DNA of 64,000 nucleotides from CAZOOK01 sp964581385 (GTDB lineage Bacteria; Pseudomonadota; Gammaproteobacteria; Nevskiales; Nevskiaceae): positions 132,606 through 196,605 of the forward strand of contig CAZOOK010000006.1 of NCBI GenBank assembly GCA_964581385.1, given 5' to 3'. A program made the translations under genes and the position numbers. Under the pieces are notes generated by a model, which saw nothing but the letters and a program-made list of their open reading frames with translations, made no database searches and was not told the DNA's origin. How positions within the stretch are numbered: the first letter of the stretch is position 1; every line of letters starts with the position of its first letter. Of this stretch, positions 34,309 through 43,246 are shown piece after piece.

Positions 34309-34893
34309 TCAGGCTGGGATACTCAGCTTCTTTGCGGAGTTGAGCTGCTTGCGCAGTACCGGCAGGGTTTTCTCGGCAAAAGACTTTATCGCGGGGTCGG
34401 AGGCGCTTTTCGATGCGGTTTGGAACAGATCGATTTCTTTCAATTGGGCGTCGATACCGAAAGTCTTGGTATAGACACGATCGAGATTTGCGCCGGTGGC
34501 GGATTTTACGTTCTCGAGGGCTGCGCGATTCTCTTCGGAAATTAGTGCTGAAACGCTAAGCTTCTTTTCAGCGGTCAATTGCTTGAGTTGTTCCGCTAGC
34601 CGCCGGTGTTCGCTTACAAGATCGTTTGCAAACGACTTTATTTGTGAGTTTGACGAGCGCTGAATAACAATTTCACTCGCACCAACCAAGCAATCGTTGA
34701 ACTCTTTCGCGTTTTCCAGAAACAGTACATCGTCCGATGACAACGCGACTAAGGAATCCGGAGCACTTTCAGCCACAGAAGGTGACATCTTCACGTCAGC
34801 CGACTGAGATGGGGAACTCGCAGTAACGACGTTGCTGTTCATCAGGCCGTTAGCCAATGCGAAGGTAATTAGAAACGGAGTAATCGGTTTCAT
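34309..34893 (-). CDS. DUF4142 exported protein
   Basis: A 194-residue protein with ATG at 34893 behind GGAGATC. It has a short leader (ITPFLITFALANGLM) that is a weak signal peptide. The body shows FLENAKEFNDCLVGASEIVIQRSSNSQIKSFA, LVSEHRRLAEQLKQL and KEIDLFQTASKSASDPAIKSFAEKTLPVLRKQL. This is the paired-helix pattern of DUF4142, a ferritin-like fold found in periplasmic stress proteins. Family members normally have H at set positions; only EHRRL is visible here. It follows rpoN on the same strand after 99 bases. Confidence 0.85.
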   Translation of the reverse strand: MKPITPFLITFALANGLMNSNVVTASSPSQSADVKMSPSVAESAPDSLVALSSDDVLFLENAKEFNDCLVGASEIVIQRSSNSQIKSFANDLVSEHRRLAEQLKQLTAEKKLSVSALISEENRAALENVKSATGANLDRVYTKTFGIDAQLKEIDLFQTASKSASDPAIKSFAEKTLPVLRKQLNSAKKLSIPA

Positions 34894-34992
34894 CTCGGGA
34901 TCTCCTTATGCAGCGACTCTTGAAGATATTCCATTAGTTGTAGTTGCGTCTGAAGCTACATTGTCTGTATGCGAGAAAGGCGGAATCTGCTT

Positions 34993-36441
34993 TTACGCAA
35001 GGCGTCGCAGTTCCACCGGAGGAATTCTCATCTGGTTACGATACTTTGCGACCGTGCGCCGTGCGACATTGATGCCTTTCTCGCCGAGCATGCGCGCGAG
35101 ATCAACATCGGAGAGAGGATTATCGCGGCGTTCGACATCGAGCATTTCCTGCATTAATGCCCGCACCGCGCTGGCGGAACAGGTACCTCCTGTGTGAGTT
35201 GTAAGTTGTCTGGAAAAAAAATGCTTGAATTCAAATGTGCCACGTGGCGTTGCCATGTATTTGTTTCCTGTGGCGCGCGATATGGTTGATTCATGTAAAC
35301 CAAGCGCGTCAGCAACATCGCGCAAGCCCATCGGCTTGAGTGCAATTTCTCCATAGGCGAAAAAGGCGCGCTGGCGTTCGATAATGGCATCTGCAACCCG
35401 CTTGATCGTCACGAATCTCTGTTCGGTATTGCGCAGCAGCCAGCGTGCTTCCTGCAATTGCTGGTTGAGGGCGGGATTTATGTTTTCGCGCGAACGGCGC
35501 AGCAATTCCACATAATTGCGATTGAGGTGCGCGCGCGGCAGCACGTCGGGATTGATCATCGTCCGCAAGCGGCCTTTTGTCCAAGTCACGATTACATCGG
35601 GTGTGACGTAGTCCACACGCGCCGGCGAGAAGCTTTCGCCCGGCTTTGGATCAAGACCACGTATCAATGTAAGTACTTCATGTAGCGCCGTGTCACCGAA
35701 GTCAAAACGCCGGCGCAGAGTGACGATGTCGTTACGCGCCACCAGTTCCAAATGATCGCGCACAATTGTTAACGCCAGATCTCGATACGGGGTATCGGCG
35801 GACAGGGCCTCAAGCTGACGTTCCAGGCATTCGGACAGACTGCGCGCGCCCACGCCTACTGGATCAAAATGCTGCAATATGCGGACAGCGGCTTCCAGCT
35901 CGACCGCGGTGAGCGGCATATCGACGTCGATCGCGTGGGCCGATTCCGCAACGTTCCCGCGTAAGTAGCCGTCGTCATCCAAAGTCTCGATCACTATCGC
36001 CACCGCGAGCCGTTCTCGGGAACACAAGCCCTGACAGCACAATTGTTCGCGTAAATAGTCGCGCAGTGTGGGTTCCGTGCAAGCCCAGTTGCGCATTTCA
36101 TCGTCGTTTTCAAAATCAACGCCGCGCGAAACAGACGTACCTCCGGAATAGCTGAAGCCGGTCAAATCGTGATCATCATCTGGCGGCAGAATGGCGCCGG
36201 GTATTTCGTCTGGGTGTTCTTCAATGGCGGTTTCGCCGTCATCGGACGTCTCCGCGACCGTCGAAGCAGTTTCGATGTTATCCGTCGGCTCCTCCTCAAG
36301 AAATGGATTACTGGCTAAGGCTTGGCGGAGTTCCTGCTCGAATTCGACGGTCGACATCTGCAACAGCCGCACAGCCTGCTGCAATTGCGGGGAAGCGCTC
36401 GTTTGCTGACGAGTGCTAAGAGCGAAGCTTGTCTGGTTCAC
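34993..36441 (-). CDS. rpoN: RNA polymerase sigma-54 factor
   Basis: I place the start at GTG 36441, 9 bases after AAGGAG; the open frame reaches 36639 but includes a likely promoter. The 482-residue product has region I (SASPQLQQAVRLLQMS, FEQELRQALASNPFLEEE), an acidic region II, the core-binding domain, a helix-turn-helix (LGLHESTISRATGNKYM), and the RpoN box ARRTVAKYR at the end. Sigma-54 reads -24/-12 promoters with an enhancer-binding activator. The usual rpoN neighbours (lptB, hpf, ptsN) are absent, so this is probably a second, isolated copy. Confidence 0.93.
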   Translation of the reverse strand: MNQTSFALSTRQQTSASPQLQQAVRLLQMSTVEFEQELRQALASNPFLEEEPTDNIETASTVAETSDDGETAIEEHPDEIPGAILPPDDDHDLTGFSYSGGTSVSRGVDFENDDEMRNWACTEPTLRDYLREQLCCQGLCSRERLAVAIVIETLDDDGYLRGNVAESAHAIDVDMPLTAVELEAAVRILQHFDPVGVGARSLSECLERQLEALSADTPYRDLALTIVRDHLELVARNDIVTLRRRFDFGDTALHEVLTLIRGLDPKPGESFSPARVDYVTPDVIVTWTKGRLRTMINPDVLPRAHLNRNYVELLRRSRENINPALNQQLQEARWLLRNTEQRFVTIKRVADAIIERQRAFFAYGEIALKPMGLRDVADALGLHESTISRATGNKYMATPRGTFEFKHFFSRQLTTHTGGTCSASAVRALMQEMLDVERRDNPLSDVDLARMLGEKGINVARRTVAKYRNQMRIPPVELRRLA

Positions 36442-36514
36442 GAAATCATTCTCCTTCCGGTGGACGATTTGCACGGCACATCCATAGTCATCTGCGCCAT
36501 TTTCGTTAACCGTG

Positions 36515-36529
36515 GCAACACCCGTGCCA
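36515..36529 (-). promoter_or_regulatory. Sigma-54 (-24/-12) promoter of rpoN
   Basis: On the minus strand the sequence reads TGGCACG, GGTG, TTGCC. This matches the consensus TGGCACG-N4-TTGCW in all but the last base. It ends 74 bases before the chosen rpoN start codon, so RpoN would regulate itself. Confidence 0.62.
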
Positions 36530-37163
36530 TTCGCGGAGAGCCTTAAAAGAGCTACTTTCCGCGATTCGTAACACGTACCAGAACGGTAAAGTTCTGCAAG
36601 AAATCCGTAAGTTTTACCGGGAGCGGCAAAAATATTCATTTCGGGACATGTTCCGTATCACAATCTTTAGAAAGGCCTGCCGCGAGATCTGTAGTGGACA
36701 GGTGTGCCAGCGCGAGTGCCGGCATTGAATATCTGCGATTAGGATGTCGTAGAGCTCGCGGCAGGTGCAATTACTAAAGTTGTCGCAGGTGGCATGCGTG
36801 AATAGATTGAGATTAGGCTGCGGCGCTGCAGCTATTGCGCAGTTCTCGAATGCGATCGTGGTGCTTTACCATGCCATCAAAATGACGGTTCACAGTCTCA
36901 TGCACAGGCGGCGGAAGTTGACATTGCGAAAGCGGTTGCTAGCGGAGAACCTTCTCGGCCGGCGGGTAAGCGTGAAAAGATCGGCGGTGCATGAATAGTC
37001 GAGCGTCATGAAGGCGCAAAGAACAACCACTTTGACATTTGTGCTCATGGATTTCATGTGCAGCCACGGTCAGCCGGAGCCGATGTTTTCGGATTATCCG
37101 ATGATCACGTCGACAAGGTGCTTGAAGAGTCCCGCGAGAAACGAATTAGCGGCTAGTGACCTT
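36530..37163. other. Intergenic stretch, possible decayed coding sequence
   Basis: No intact gene. One plus-strand frame from about 36839 to 37156 has only one internal stop (at 36977) and reads protein-like (AQAAEVDIAKAVASGEPS, then DVFGLSDDHVDKVLEESREK), but it has no start codon or match I know. Confidence 0.3.
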
Positions 37164-37481
37164 TTATCTGGAACTGGAAGCGGATCGCCGATTCCCATGG
37201 CGTCCGCGCGATGAGGTCAGATTGCCCCGATTAGGCGAATGGCCATGCTTGGTAGCCGATGCGCGACGCGCGGAGTCGGCACGCGCAGCAGCCTTCTTTT
37301 TTCGCGGTGTCTTTGTACCGCTTCCGGATTTTTCGCCACCGCCGCTTTGCTTATTGATTGTCGCCCAAGCTCTGGCTTCAGCCTCTTTATTCCCAATGCC
37401 ACGCTTTTCATAGCTTTTCTCAATGTGTTCAGCCTGACGCTTCTGCTTGTCACTATATTTCGCTTTTGATCCTTGTGGCAT
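37164..37481 (-). CDS. Small basic protein of the MPQG...KYS type (plasmid-stabilisation-like)
   Basis: A 105-residue protein from ATG 37481, behind GAGGAGATGGATC. The first 55 residues (MPQGSKAKYSDKQKRQAEHIE, KRGIGNKEAEARAWATINKQSGGG) belong to a widespread family sometimes named plasmid stabilisation protein; the naming is not well supported. The remainder is very rich in Lys, Arg and Ser and should be disordered and perhaps nucleic-acid binding. It lies near other stress-type genes. Confidence 0.75.
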   Translation of the reverse strand: MPQGSKAKYSDKQKRQAEHIEKSYEKRGIGNKEAEARAWATINKQSGGGEKSGSGTKTPRKKKAAARADSARRASATKHGHSPNRGNLTSSRGRHGNRRSASSSR

Positions 37482-37627
37482 GATCCATCTCCTCAGCAAT
37501 ACATGGCTCGATTGAAGCGCGGCTGATGTCGCTTGAAGGTATCAAAGCAAACTGCGTACCGATGCCCGATGCATCATCTGGTTCCGCTGCATTGCGTCGA
37601 ACCCAATTTGCAATACAGCTAGAGGTG

Positions 37628-38950
37628 TCAGCGCGCAAGACGGATTCCGCTGAACTGCCAGCGCGCGTGAGGGGGAAAGAAATTTCTATAAGTGGAACGA
37701 ATATGATCGCGTGGCGTAGCGCATGAGCCGCCGCGCAGAACCATCTGGTTGATCATGAATTTTCCGTTGTATTCACCGAGCTCGCTTTCGGCAGTGCAAA
37801 AGCCAGGATAGGGAAGGTAAGCACTTTGAGTCCACTCCCAAGCGTCGCCGAATAATTGTGCAATGCCGGAATTCTGCATGGTCTTGCCTGGATGCAAAAG
37901 TCCGCTATCCAGAAAAGTTCCGGCTCGACTCGAGCCCGACTTCACGGCCGCGCACTCCCATTCGTGTTCGGTCGGGAGGCGACACTTGCGCCAACGGGCA
38001 TAAGCGTCAGCCTCGAAATAGCTGATGTGGCAGACGGGCTCGTTCGCATCGAATGCGCGCATGCCGCCGAGCGTAAAGACCCGTTCCGGCGAGCCACGCC
38101 CACTCTTTTCCTCGTGCAACCAATATAACGGCGCTTTCCAGTGCTCGCGCGAGCGCCAAGCCCAACCTTCGGAAAGCCACAGATCGGGTCGATCGTAACC
38201 GTGATCGGCAATGAATTCGGCATACTCACCGTTTGTGACCAGACGTGATCCGAGTTCGAATGAGGGCAGCAGAACTGCGTGTCGTGGACGCTCGTTATCA
38301 AACGAAAATCCCGCGCTTGCAGCGCCCACCATGGCTCTTCCTCCTTCATATTCGATCCACTGATGATCAGGCGCCGTTTTGATCTCTGGAACAGAAAGCA
38401 TTCGATAGGCGGGAAAGTCCGGATTGCCCCAAAACCCATGCTTGATGTCCGTCAGAATGAGTTCCTGGTGCTGCTGTTCGTGGTGGAGTCCGAGCTCGAT
38501 TAAGTCAAGCAAGGCGCGTGGCCAGCGCCCGCTGAGAAGGCCGCAAAGAACTTGCTCGTCAACCGTGCGCCGGTAGGCCCCGATTTCAGTCAAAGACGGC
38601 CGCGACAGCAGACCACGCCGCGCGCGCGGATATTGCGGGCCTACCGCGTCGTAATACGAGTTGAACAGGTATCGATACTGGGGATCGAACGGAATGTGGT
38701 GAGGATCGGACCGCTCCAGGACAAAAATCTCAAAAAACCAAGTCGTATGTGCGAGATGCCATTTGACAGGGCTGGTATCTGGCATCGATTGAAGCATGCA
38801 ATCTTCGACGCTGAGCCGTGCTGCCAGCTCTTTGGTGATCGCACGAATTCTGGCGAAGCGTTCGGCTAGCGATTTTCGATGTTCCGTGGGATCGATAGCG
38901 TCATGGTCATCGGTGCCAATGAAATATGAAATCTCCTGGATATCGCTCAT
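37628..38950 (-). CDS. egtB: Ergothioneine biosynthesis protein EgtB
   Basis: A 440-residue protein from ATG 38950; a longer frame to 39127 is unlikely. The N-terminal DinB-like domain supplies the iron ligands: HLAHTTWFFE near residue 76 and ELGLHHEQQHQELIL near 160. The C-terminal formylglycine-generating-enzyme fold has YEGGRAMVGA, RLPTEHEWECAA, DAWEWTQSAY, VLRGGSCAT, and ends YRNFFPPHARWQFSGIRLAR. EgtB joins cysteine or glutamylcysteine to hercynine and inserts oxygen to give the sulfoxide. The usual partner EgtD, which makes hercynine, is absent from the window, so ergothioneine synthesis would need a distant gene. Confidence 0.92.
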   Translation of the reverse strand: MSDIQEISYFIGTDDHDAIDPTEHRKSLAERFARIRAITKELAARLSVEDCMLQSMPDTSPVKWHLAHTTWFFEIFVLERSDPHHIPFDPQYRYLFNSYYDAVGPQYPRARRGLLSRPSLTEIGAYRRTVDEQVLCGLLSGRWPRALLDLIELGLHHEQQHQELILTDIKHGFWGNPDFPAYRMLSVPEIKTAPDHQWIEYEGGRAMVGAASAGFSFDNERPRHAVLLPSFELGSRLVTNGEYAEFIADHGYDRPDLWLSEGWAWRSREHWKAPLYWLHEEKSGRGSPERVFTLGGMRAFDANEPVCHISYFEADAYARWRKCRLPTEHEWECAAVKSGSSRAGTFLDSGLLHPGKTMQNSGIAQLFGDAWEWTQSAYLPYPGFCTAESELGEYNGKFMINQMVLRGGSCATPRDHIRSTYRNFFPPHARWQFSGIRLAR

Positions 38951-39512
38951 TTTCGTTTTCTCACGGAGCTGCAAGAAATACCGCCTAGACTTGGTTATTG
39001 TTTGTCCAGACGCGCCGCCGCGGGAATCCAGCGCGATGCGGAGGCAGCGCGGCGTCCAACTGTGGCGCCTGGCATATTGTTCAGTGAGCTCTTCTTCATG
39101 GATATCAGACAGTCTCCATAGAATCACAAAGGGTCAGCAGCTTCAGAGGTACAGCTCAACAATGCCGGCGGAGACGGGTCTTTCGTTATGCGAGAGATCA
39201 ATAAGAGCAGGCAGGACAAATCATCACAATGCGATCATGTTGTTCAGGGCCAGCAATCGGTGTACCTGAATGAATAATGGTGCCTTCCCCTTCCAATCTG
39301 ACAGCAGCGCCCTTGTTGCGGTAAAAATTACCGATCGAAGCGAAAAAAATACTCGCGACAGACGAGAAATTGTAAGTTTACGAAGGCGTATGAGGTCTCC
39401 GAGAGTCCGATGAAGACCGCCGATGACAGTCGATGCCACGCTTTTGGCTTGCGAATGCGGCTAAGGTACGAAGTCTGCTGACTATCCTCCGCAACTTATG
39501 GAGTGATGGCGT
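38951..39512. other. Intergenic stretch, nothing supported
   Basis: The upstream side of egtB, which should hold its promoter. No open frame with ribosome site or family match was found. Confidence 0.3.
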
Positions 39513-39770
39513 ATGGAACGACTCATGAATTGTGCATTGATCGTGACTGCGGTTGCGGTGGCTGCGGTATATATTTCTATCGCGCGCGATGAAATGAGCA
39601 ACGCGATGGCGAAGCAGATCGATAGCGTCATTACTATTTTGGGGGATGGTACAAAAAGAAGTTCCAACCATCCAGAAAACACGGTGCCGACAGGACACTC
39701 TCTTTCGTCGGCTCCGGCTGGCCATTCCAGCGTCGAACTCCGGTTGAGCAACTCATTTGTTGTCCGCTGA
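39513..39770 (+). CDS. Possible small exported or anchored protein
   Basis: 85 residues from ATG 39513, preceded by GGAGTG at a good distance. It has a hydrophobic start (LMNCALIVTAVAVAAVYISIA) then a polar tail with Ser-Ala-Pro-Gly-His content. No family is known to me and the frame is short, so it may be spurious. Confidence 0.35.
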   Translation: MERLMNCALIVTAVAVAAVYISIARDEMSNAMAKQIDSVITILGDGTKRSSNHPENTVPTGHSLSSAPAGHSSVELRLSNSFVVR

Positions 39771-40043
39771 GCGAACGATTATTCGTCCGAACGTTGCGTG
39801 TCCGAGTGGAATTCCGGCAGGCTGTCGTCCCTGAGGGGACACAGAGCCGCATTTGATTTGCACATGTTTCGGAATCATTTGGTCTTAAAGCCCCCGAGTG
39901 ATATGGCTTTGCACACTTGCAGGCCAATCCGCGCCGAACAGGGCGATTCGTACACGCTGCGGCCAGATGTCGTCTTGACATGAACCATGGACGGGCGCTG
40001 CGTTCAAATAAATTAGAAGGACGACCGAATAAGGAGAGGAGCA

Positions 40044-40505
40044 ATGGCTAAATCCAATGATTAAATTGTTGAACGAAAAATCCTTGAAGGGAATGTGTTT
40101 TATCCAACCGGATGCATTGTGGTGGCGCTATCCGAGCGCTCAGTTGCTGATGCTCTTCAGCGCAAGCTCGGAAGGGTGGGATTTTCTGAAGATGATTGCG
40201 TTGTTACTGCCCCCGAAGATGTTGCAGAAGCAGCCACAGAAGAAATCGAATCGCCGAGCCTGGTGGCGTCTCTGGGTAGCTCCATTCATTTGCGCGCGCG
40301 GCAGTTGGAGTTGGCGCACGCCGGCTGCACGTTTCTGAAAATCCGGATTCCAGATGACGATTCTAAGGTCAGAGTCTTGCGAGTGTTGTCAAGCGCCCCG
40401 CTGCGTTATGCGGTTCACTATCATCGACTCATGATAGAGGATCTGATTGAGCGTTTACCTGCCGCCTCGGATGCCGTCAAGTCCGGTTCTCTTTCGGATG
40501 TCTAA
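40044..40505 (+). pseudogene. Small conserved hypothetical with an early in-frame stop
   Basis: A start at ATG 40044 lies behind AAGGAGAGGAGCA. The frame reads MAKSND, then TAA at 40062-40064, then IVERKILEGNVFYPTGCIVVAL and onward to 40505. A single C-to-T change (CAA to TAA) would explain the stop. The intact reading would be 153 residues. The rest is well formed: SERSVADALQRKLGRVGFSEDDC, APEDVAEAATEEIE, LASLGSS-like, LELAHAGCTFLKI and RYAVHYHRLMIEDLIERL. Restart at GTG 40095 after GAAGGGAAT would give 136 residues. I recall similar small soluble proteins in betaproteobacteria but no function. Confidence 0.65.
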
Positions 40506-40880
40506 AGTTCCGCTGCCGTGGTTCGGCCTTTTTCCGGACGTTGTACCCGATCGTTCAGGCTCGGCGTGGCCTCGTGCATATCGTAGAGCGATCGCGGACC
40601 GGCAAGAGAGCACTAAGAAAAGCGGGAACTATTACCGGAAACTCTTGCATCGGCGCGCTTGATGTACTGGTCCGCCGGTGCAAATGCGACATACGAAAAG
40701 CAATTTATCACATTGATTTATAAAACGTTATTTGACGAAAACCCCTGCAGTCGCATTCTGGCATGGGCGCTGCATTTCTTCTGAGCAGCAATCCACTGCG
40801 ACGTACGTCGCGCAACGACGCTTGGTTTTTTCGATGCGACCGTAGTGGATAGATCAATTTCTAAATTGAGAGCCAAATCA
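40506..40880. other. Intergenic stretch, nothing supported
   Basis: Short frames here (for example 40541-40723) have no ribosome site and no resemblance to a family. Confidence 0.3.
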
Positions 40881-41252
40881 ATGATGATGATGGATGCGTC
40901 TCCGGCAATTTATCAGACGACTGATTATCGTAGCGGAACGAGTAATTCAGCGAGTGAACACTATGGATCTCAAGCTATCAGCTCATCGGGTGTTTTCTCG
41001 ATGAAACAAATTCAGCCCGCAATCCTGATCCGCACGGTCAATTCCATAGACCAGCTGAACGTGAGCAGTGACTCTGCCGTCATCGACGTGAACACGGATT
41101 ACGAGATGAAGTCGCAAGCGCAATTCAGGCCAACACAGGCATTTTGGAAATCCCTAACAGTCTGGCAGCGGATGTCAGAACTCGTTGCTGCTGGCGCATT
41201 TCTGATTACTTGTGCGTTGATCGCTCCGGGCATTGGACGCAATGATCGTTGA
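40881..41252 (+). CDS. Hypothetical protein with C-terminal membrane span
   Basis: 123 residues from ATG 40881; an ATG at 40845 is also in frame. The first two thirds are polar and low in complexity (SGTSNSASEHYGS). The end has WQRMSELVAAGAFLITCALIAPGIG, a single likely membrane span. No family is known. Short, with no strong ribosome site, so existence is uncertain. The next small gene follows closely. Confidence 0.4.
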   Translation: MMMMDASPAIYQTTDYRSGTSNSASEHYGSQAISSSGVFSMKQIQPAILIRTVNSIDQLNVSSDSAVIDVNTDYEMKSQAQFRPTQAFWKSLTVWQRMSELVAAGAFLITCALIAPGIGRNDR

Positions 41253-41303
41253 CATTCGCGAGTGAGCATCGATTCCAAGTTCTCCACAGCAACGGGAAAG
41301 ACC

Positions 41304-41540
41304 ATGACATTCGATAAATTTATGAAACGAAGCCAGCTTATCTCCGAGCACATACAGCGGATCGCGAGTAGTGCGGCCGCAGTATCGAGGTTCGATACTC
41401 AGGCTCCGACGAATCCGCTATTACGAGAAGTGTTCTCGGCGCAGGAGCGCTTGTTGATTGCGGCTGAAGAACTGCTCGAAACAGCGGCTATATTTGAAAC
41501 AGTCACTCTAATGGAAGAAGAAGTAAACACGGCAGGCTGA
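41304..41540 (+). CDS. Small hypothetical helical protein
   Basis: 78 residues from ATG 41304, preceded by GGGAAAG; a GTG at 41262 is an alternative. The sequence is helical and amphipathic (FMKRSQLISEHIQRIASSAAAVS, FSAQERLLIAAEELLETAAIFE). No family recognised. Codon choice looks coding. Confidence 0.45.
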   Translation: MTFDKFMKRSQLISEHIQRIASSAAAVSRFDTQAPTNPLLREVFSAQERLLIAAEELLETAAIFETVTLMEEEVNTAG

Positions 41541-41959
41541 ACGTTGACGATGGCGGTGCGCCGGCAATGGAAGGCCGGCGGGTTCGGGGTCCGATCTCCA
41601 CAGGATCCGGACTTGGCTATGGATAGCTCAAGGATGAATCAGGCGCCAGGGATGGCTTCAGGAGACGGAATGTCAAGGATGGTGAATAAGGCTTGTACGT
41701 CTCTATGGTGGAACTATGCAGGAGCTGTGAGTTCAGAGTCGACGGATCGTATTCGAGACTATGAGTCATAACGAAAGTAACACCCGATGAATATTAACAG
41801 GTGTCCGGCCATGCTTATTTAATTGTAGAGCATGGGCGCTTGGATATTGGACAAGGTGACTCCGCCGGGAAGATGAACGTAGCGGAACCCGCCATATTAA
41901 TTGTGTCACCGCAAGGAAGCGGTGATCTATTGGCAATTGACGCCGAGAGATTTAAAAAA
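41541..41959. other. Intergenic stretch, nothing firm
   Basis: A frame at 41544-41771 is Gly/Arg/Ser-rich without a ribosome site and is not called. In-frame sequence just upstream of the MipA/OmpV start lacks a signal peptide. Confidence 0.3.
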
Positions 41960-42805
41960 ATGGATAGTGAGAAGAGACGTCGTCCGGCACTGCGAGCTGG
42001 AGCGGGCATTTTATGCTCTTTGTTTTCGGCTCTGGCGTTTGCGCAAACGCCGAGTCCATTGCCGGAATGGTATTACTCCCAGGGTCACCTCCTCGAACGC
42101 TATACCAGGGATGAGCTCCCGAAGTGGGAGCGCACCGTCGGGCTCGCAGCGGAAACGCAGCCCAAGTACGAAGGTGGAAATGCGTATGCAATGTCCGGTG
42201 GCCCGGCGTTTGATATCCGCTATTATGACATCGCTTTCGCGTCGTCCGGGGAGGGCTTCGGGGTGAACGTACTGCGCGGCAAGCGCTATCGCGCTGGCAT
42301 TGCATTGGCGGTCGATCTGGGTCGTGACGAAGACGATGATCATCATTTGTATGGCCTGGGCGATATCGGAATTTCGCCCGAAGCAAAATTGTTCGCGGAA
42401 TATATGTTTATTTTTCCGGCTGTCGTGCGGATTGATGGGCGACACTCTTTCGGCGGGCAAGGTAGCTGGATTGGCGACATAAGCGTTTACATGCCGCTGG
42501 CCGGGTCGGAGAAGTTCTTCGTTTTCGCTGGTCCTTCCTTGACCTTTGCGGACTCAAACAATCTCCGCCACACATTTGGTGTCAGCGCCGAGCAGTCAAG
42601 TGCATCCGGATATCCGAAGTATTACGCAAGCAAAGGATTGCGTAGCGGTAGCTTCGGCGTCAGCGGCGGCTATTTTTTTACCAAACGCTGGTTAGTCGAG
42701 GGTGCGCTGGTCGGCGAAAAGCTCTTTGGCGCGGCCGGACGCAGTCCCTTCGTTCAAGAGCAGGGTCAGTACGCACTATCCGTCTCTTCTGAATACAGGT
42801 GGTAG
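41960..42805 (+). CDS. MipA/OmpV family outer membrane protein
   Basis: 281 residues from ATG 41960, chosen because it begins right before a signal peptide (RAGAGILCSLFSALAFAQ). The mature part has alternating beta-barrel strands: RTVGLAAETQPKYEG, GGPAFDIRYYDIAFASSGEGFGVNVL, YRAGIALAVDLGRDEDDDHHLYGLGDI, KLFAEYM, SFGVSGGYFFTKRWLVEGAL and a terminal SVSSEYRW ending in an aromatic residue, as required for barrel insertion. Family PF06629. MipA bridges murein enzymes in E. coli; other members act as porins or in antibiotic resistance. The role here is not shown. Confidence 0.85.
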   Translation: MDSEKRRRPALRAGAGILCSLFSALAFAQTPSPLPEWYYSQGHLLERYTRDELPKWERTVGLAAETQPKYEGGNAYAMSGGPAFDIRYYDIAFASSGEGFGVNVLRGKRYRAGIALAVDLGRDEDDDHHLYGLGDIGISPEAKLFAEYMFIFPAVVRIDGRHSFGGQGSWIGDISVYMPLAGSEKFFVFAGPSLTFADSNNLRHTFGVSAEQSSASGYPKYYASKGLRSGSFGVSGGYFFTKRWLVEGALVGEKLFGAAGRSPFVQEQGQYALSVSSEYRW

Positions 42806-43246
42806 GTGTCAGCGGGCTGGCGATGGTATGCCTTTGGCGGTAGGTCGTTGGGGCTCTCGGGCAGCTAGGTCGAGTCTGTCCGGCGATCGGCGGTGTGTGC
42901 AGGAACCTTAGGTGGTTTTTGCTGGTCGGTGGAGAATGTTGTTTTACACTCCGACGGAGGGCGCGATCGCGGACCATTTGAAAGCATATTTGAAGGAGTC
43001 TCATACAAGCTGCTCGACTCGAACACGGTTCTTGAATGCCATACATGGCTAGCCGATCAAGGTAGCAGCTTTGCAATAAATGCAACGGGGTAAGCAGGAG
43101 GTAATTAGGTTTGTTTACCGCCGGGGGCGCCGGAGATAGTAATAGCCAAGTGTGGATTGAGCCCATTCCCGAGGCTGCGTTATCCACCATATCCACTATG
43201 TTCGACGTTGCAGCATCCGCTGTACGCGAAGTTGGAAGGGACATTT
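42806..43246. other. Intergenic stretch, nothing supported
   Basis: About 440 bases. Short frames are present but have no ribosome site. It should carry the promoter of the KaiC-kinase pair. Confidence 0.3.

Noticed and set aside
41544..41771. Small plus-strand frame before the MipA/OmpV gene
   Set aside because: Gly/Arg/Ser-rich, no ribosome site, no similarity I can name.
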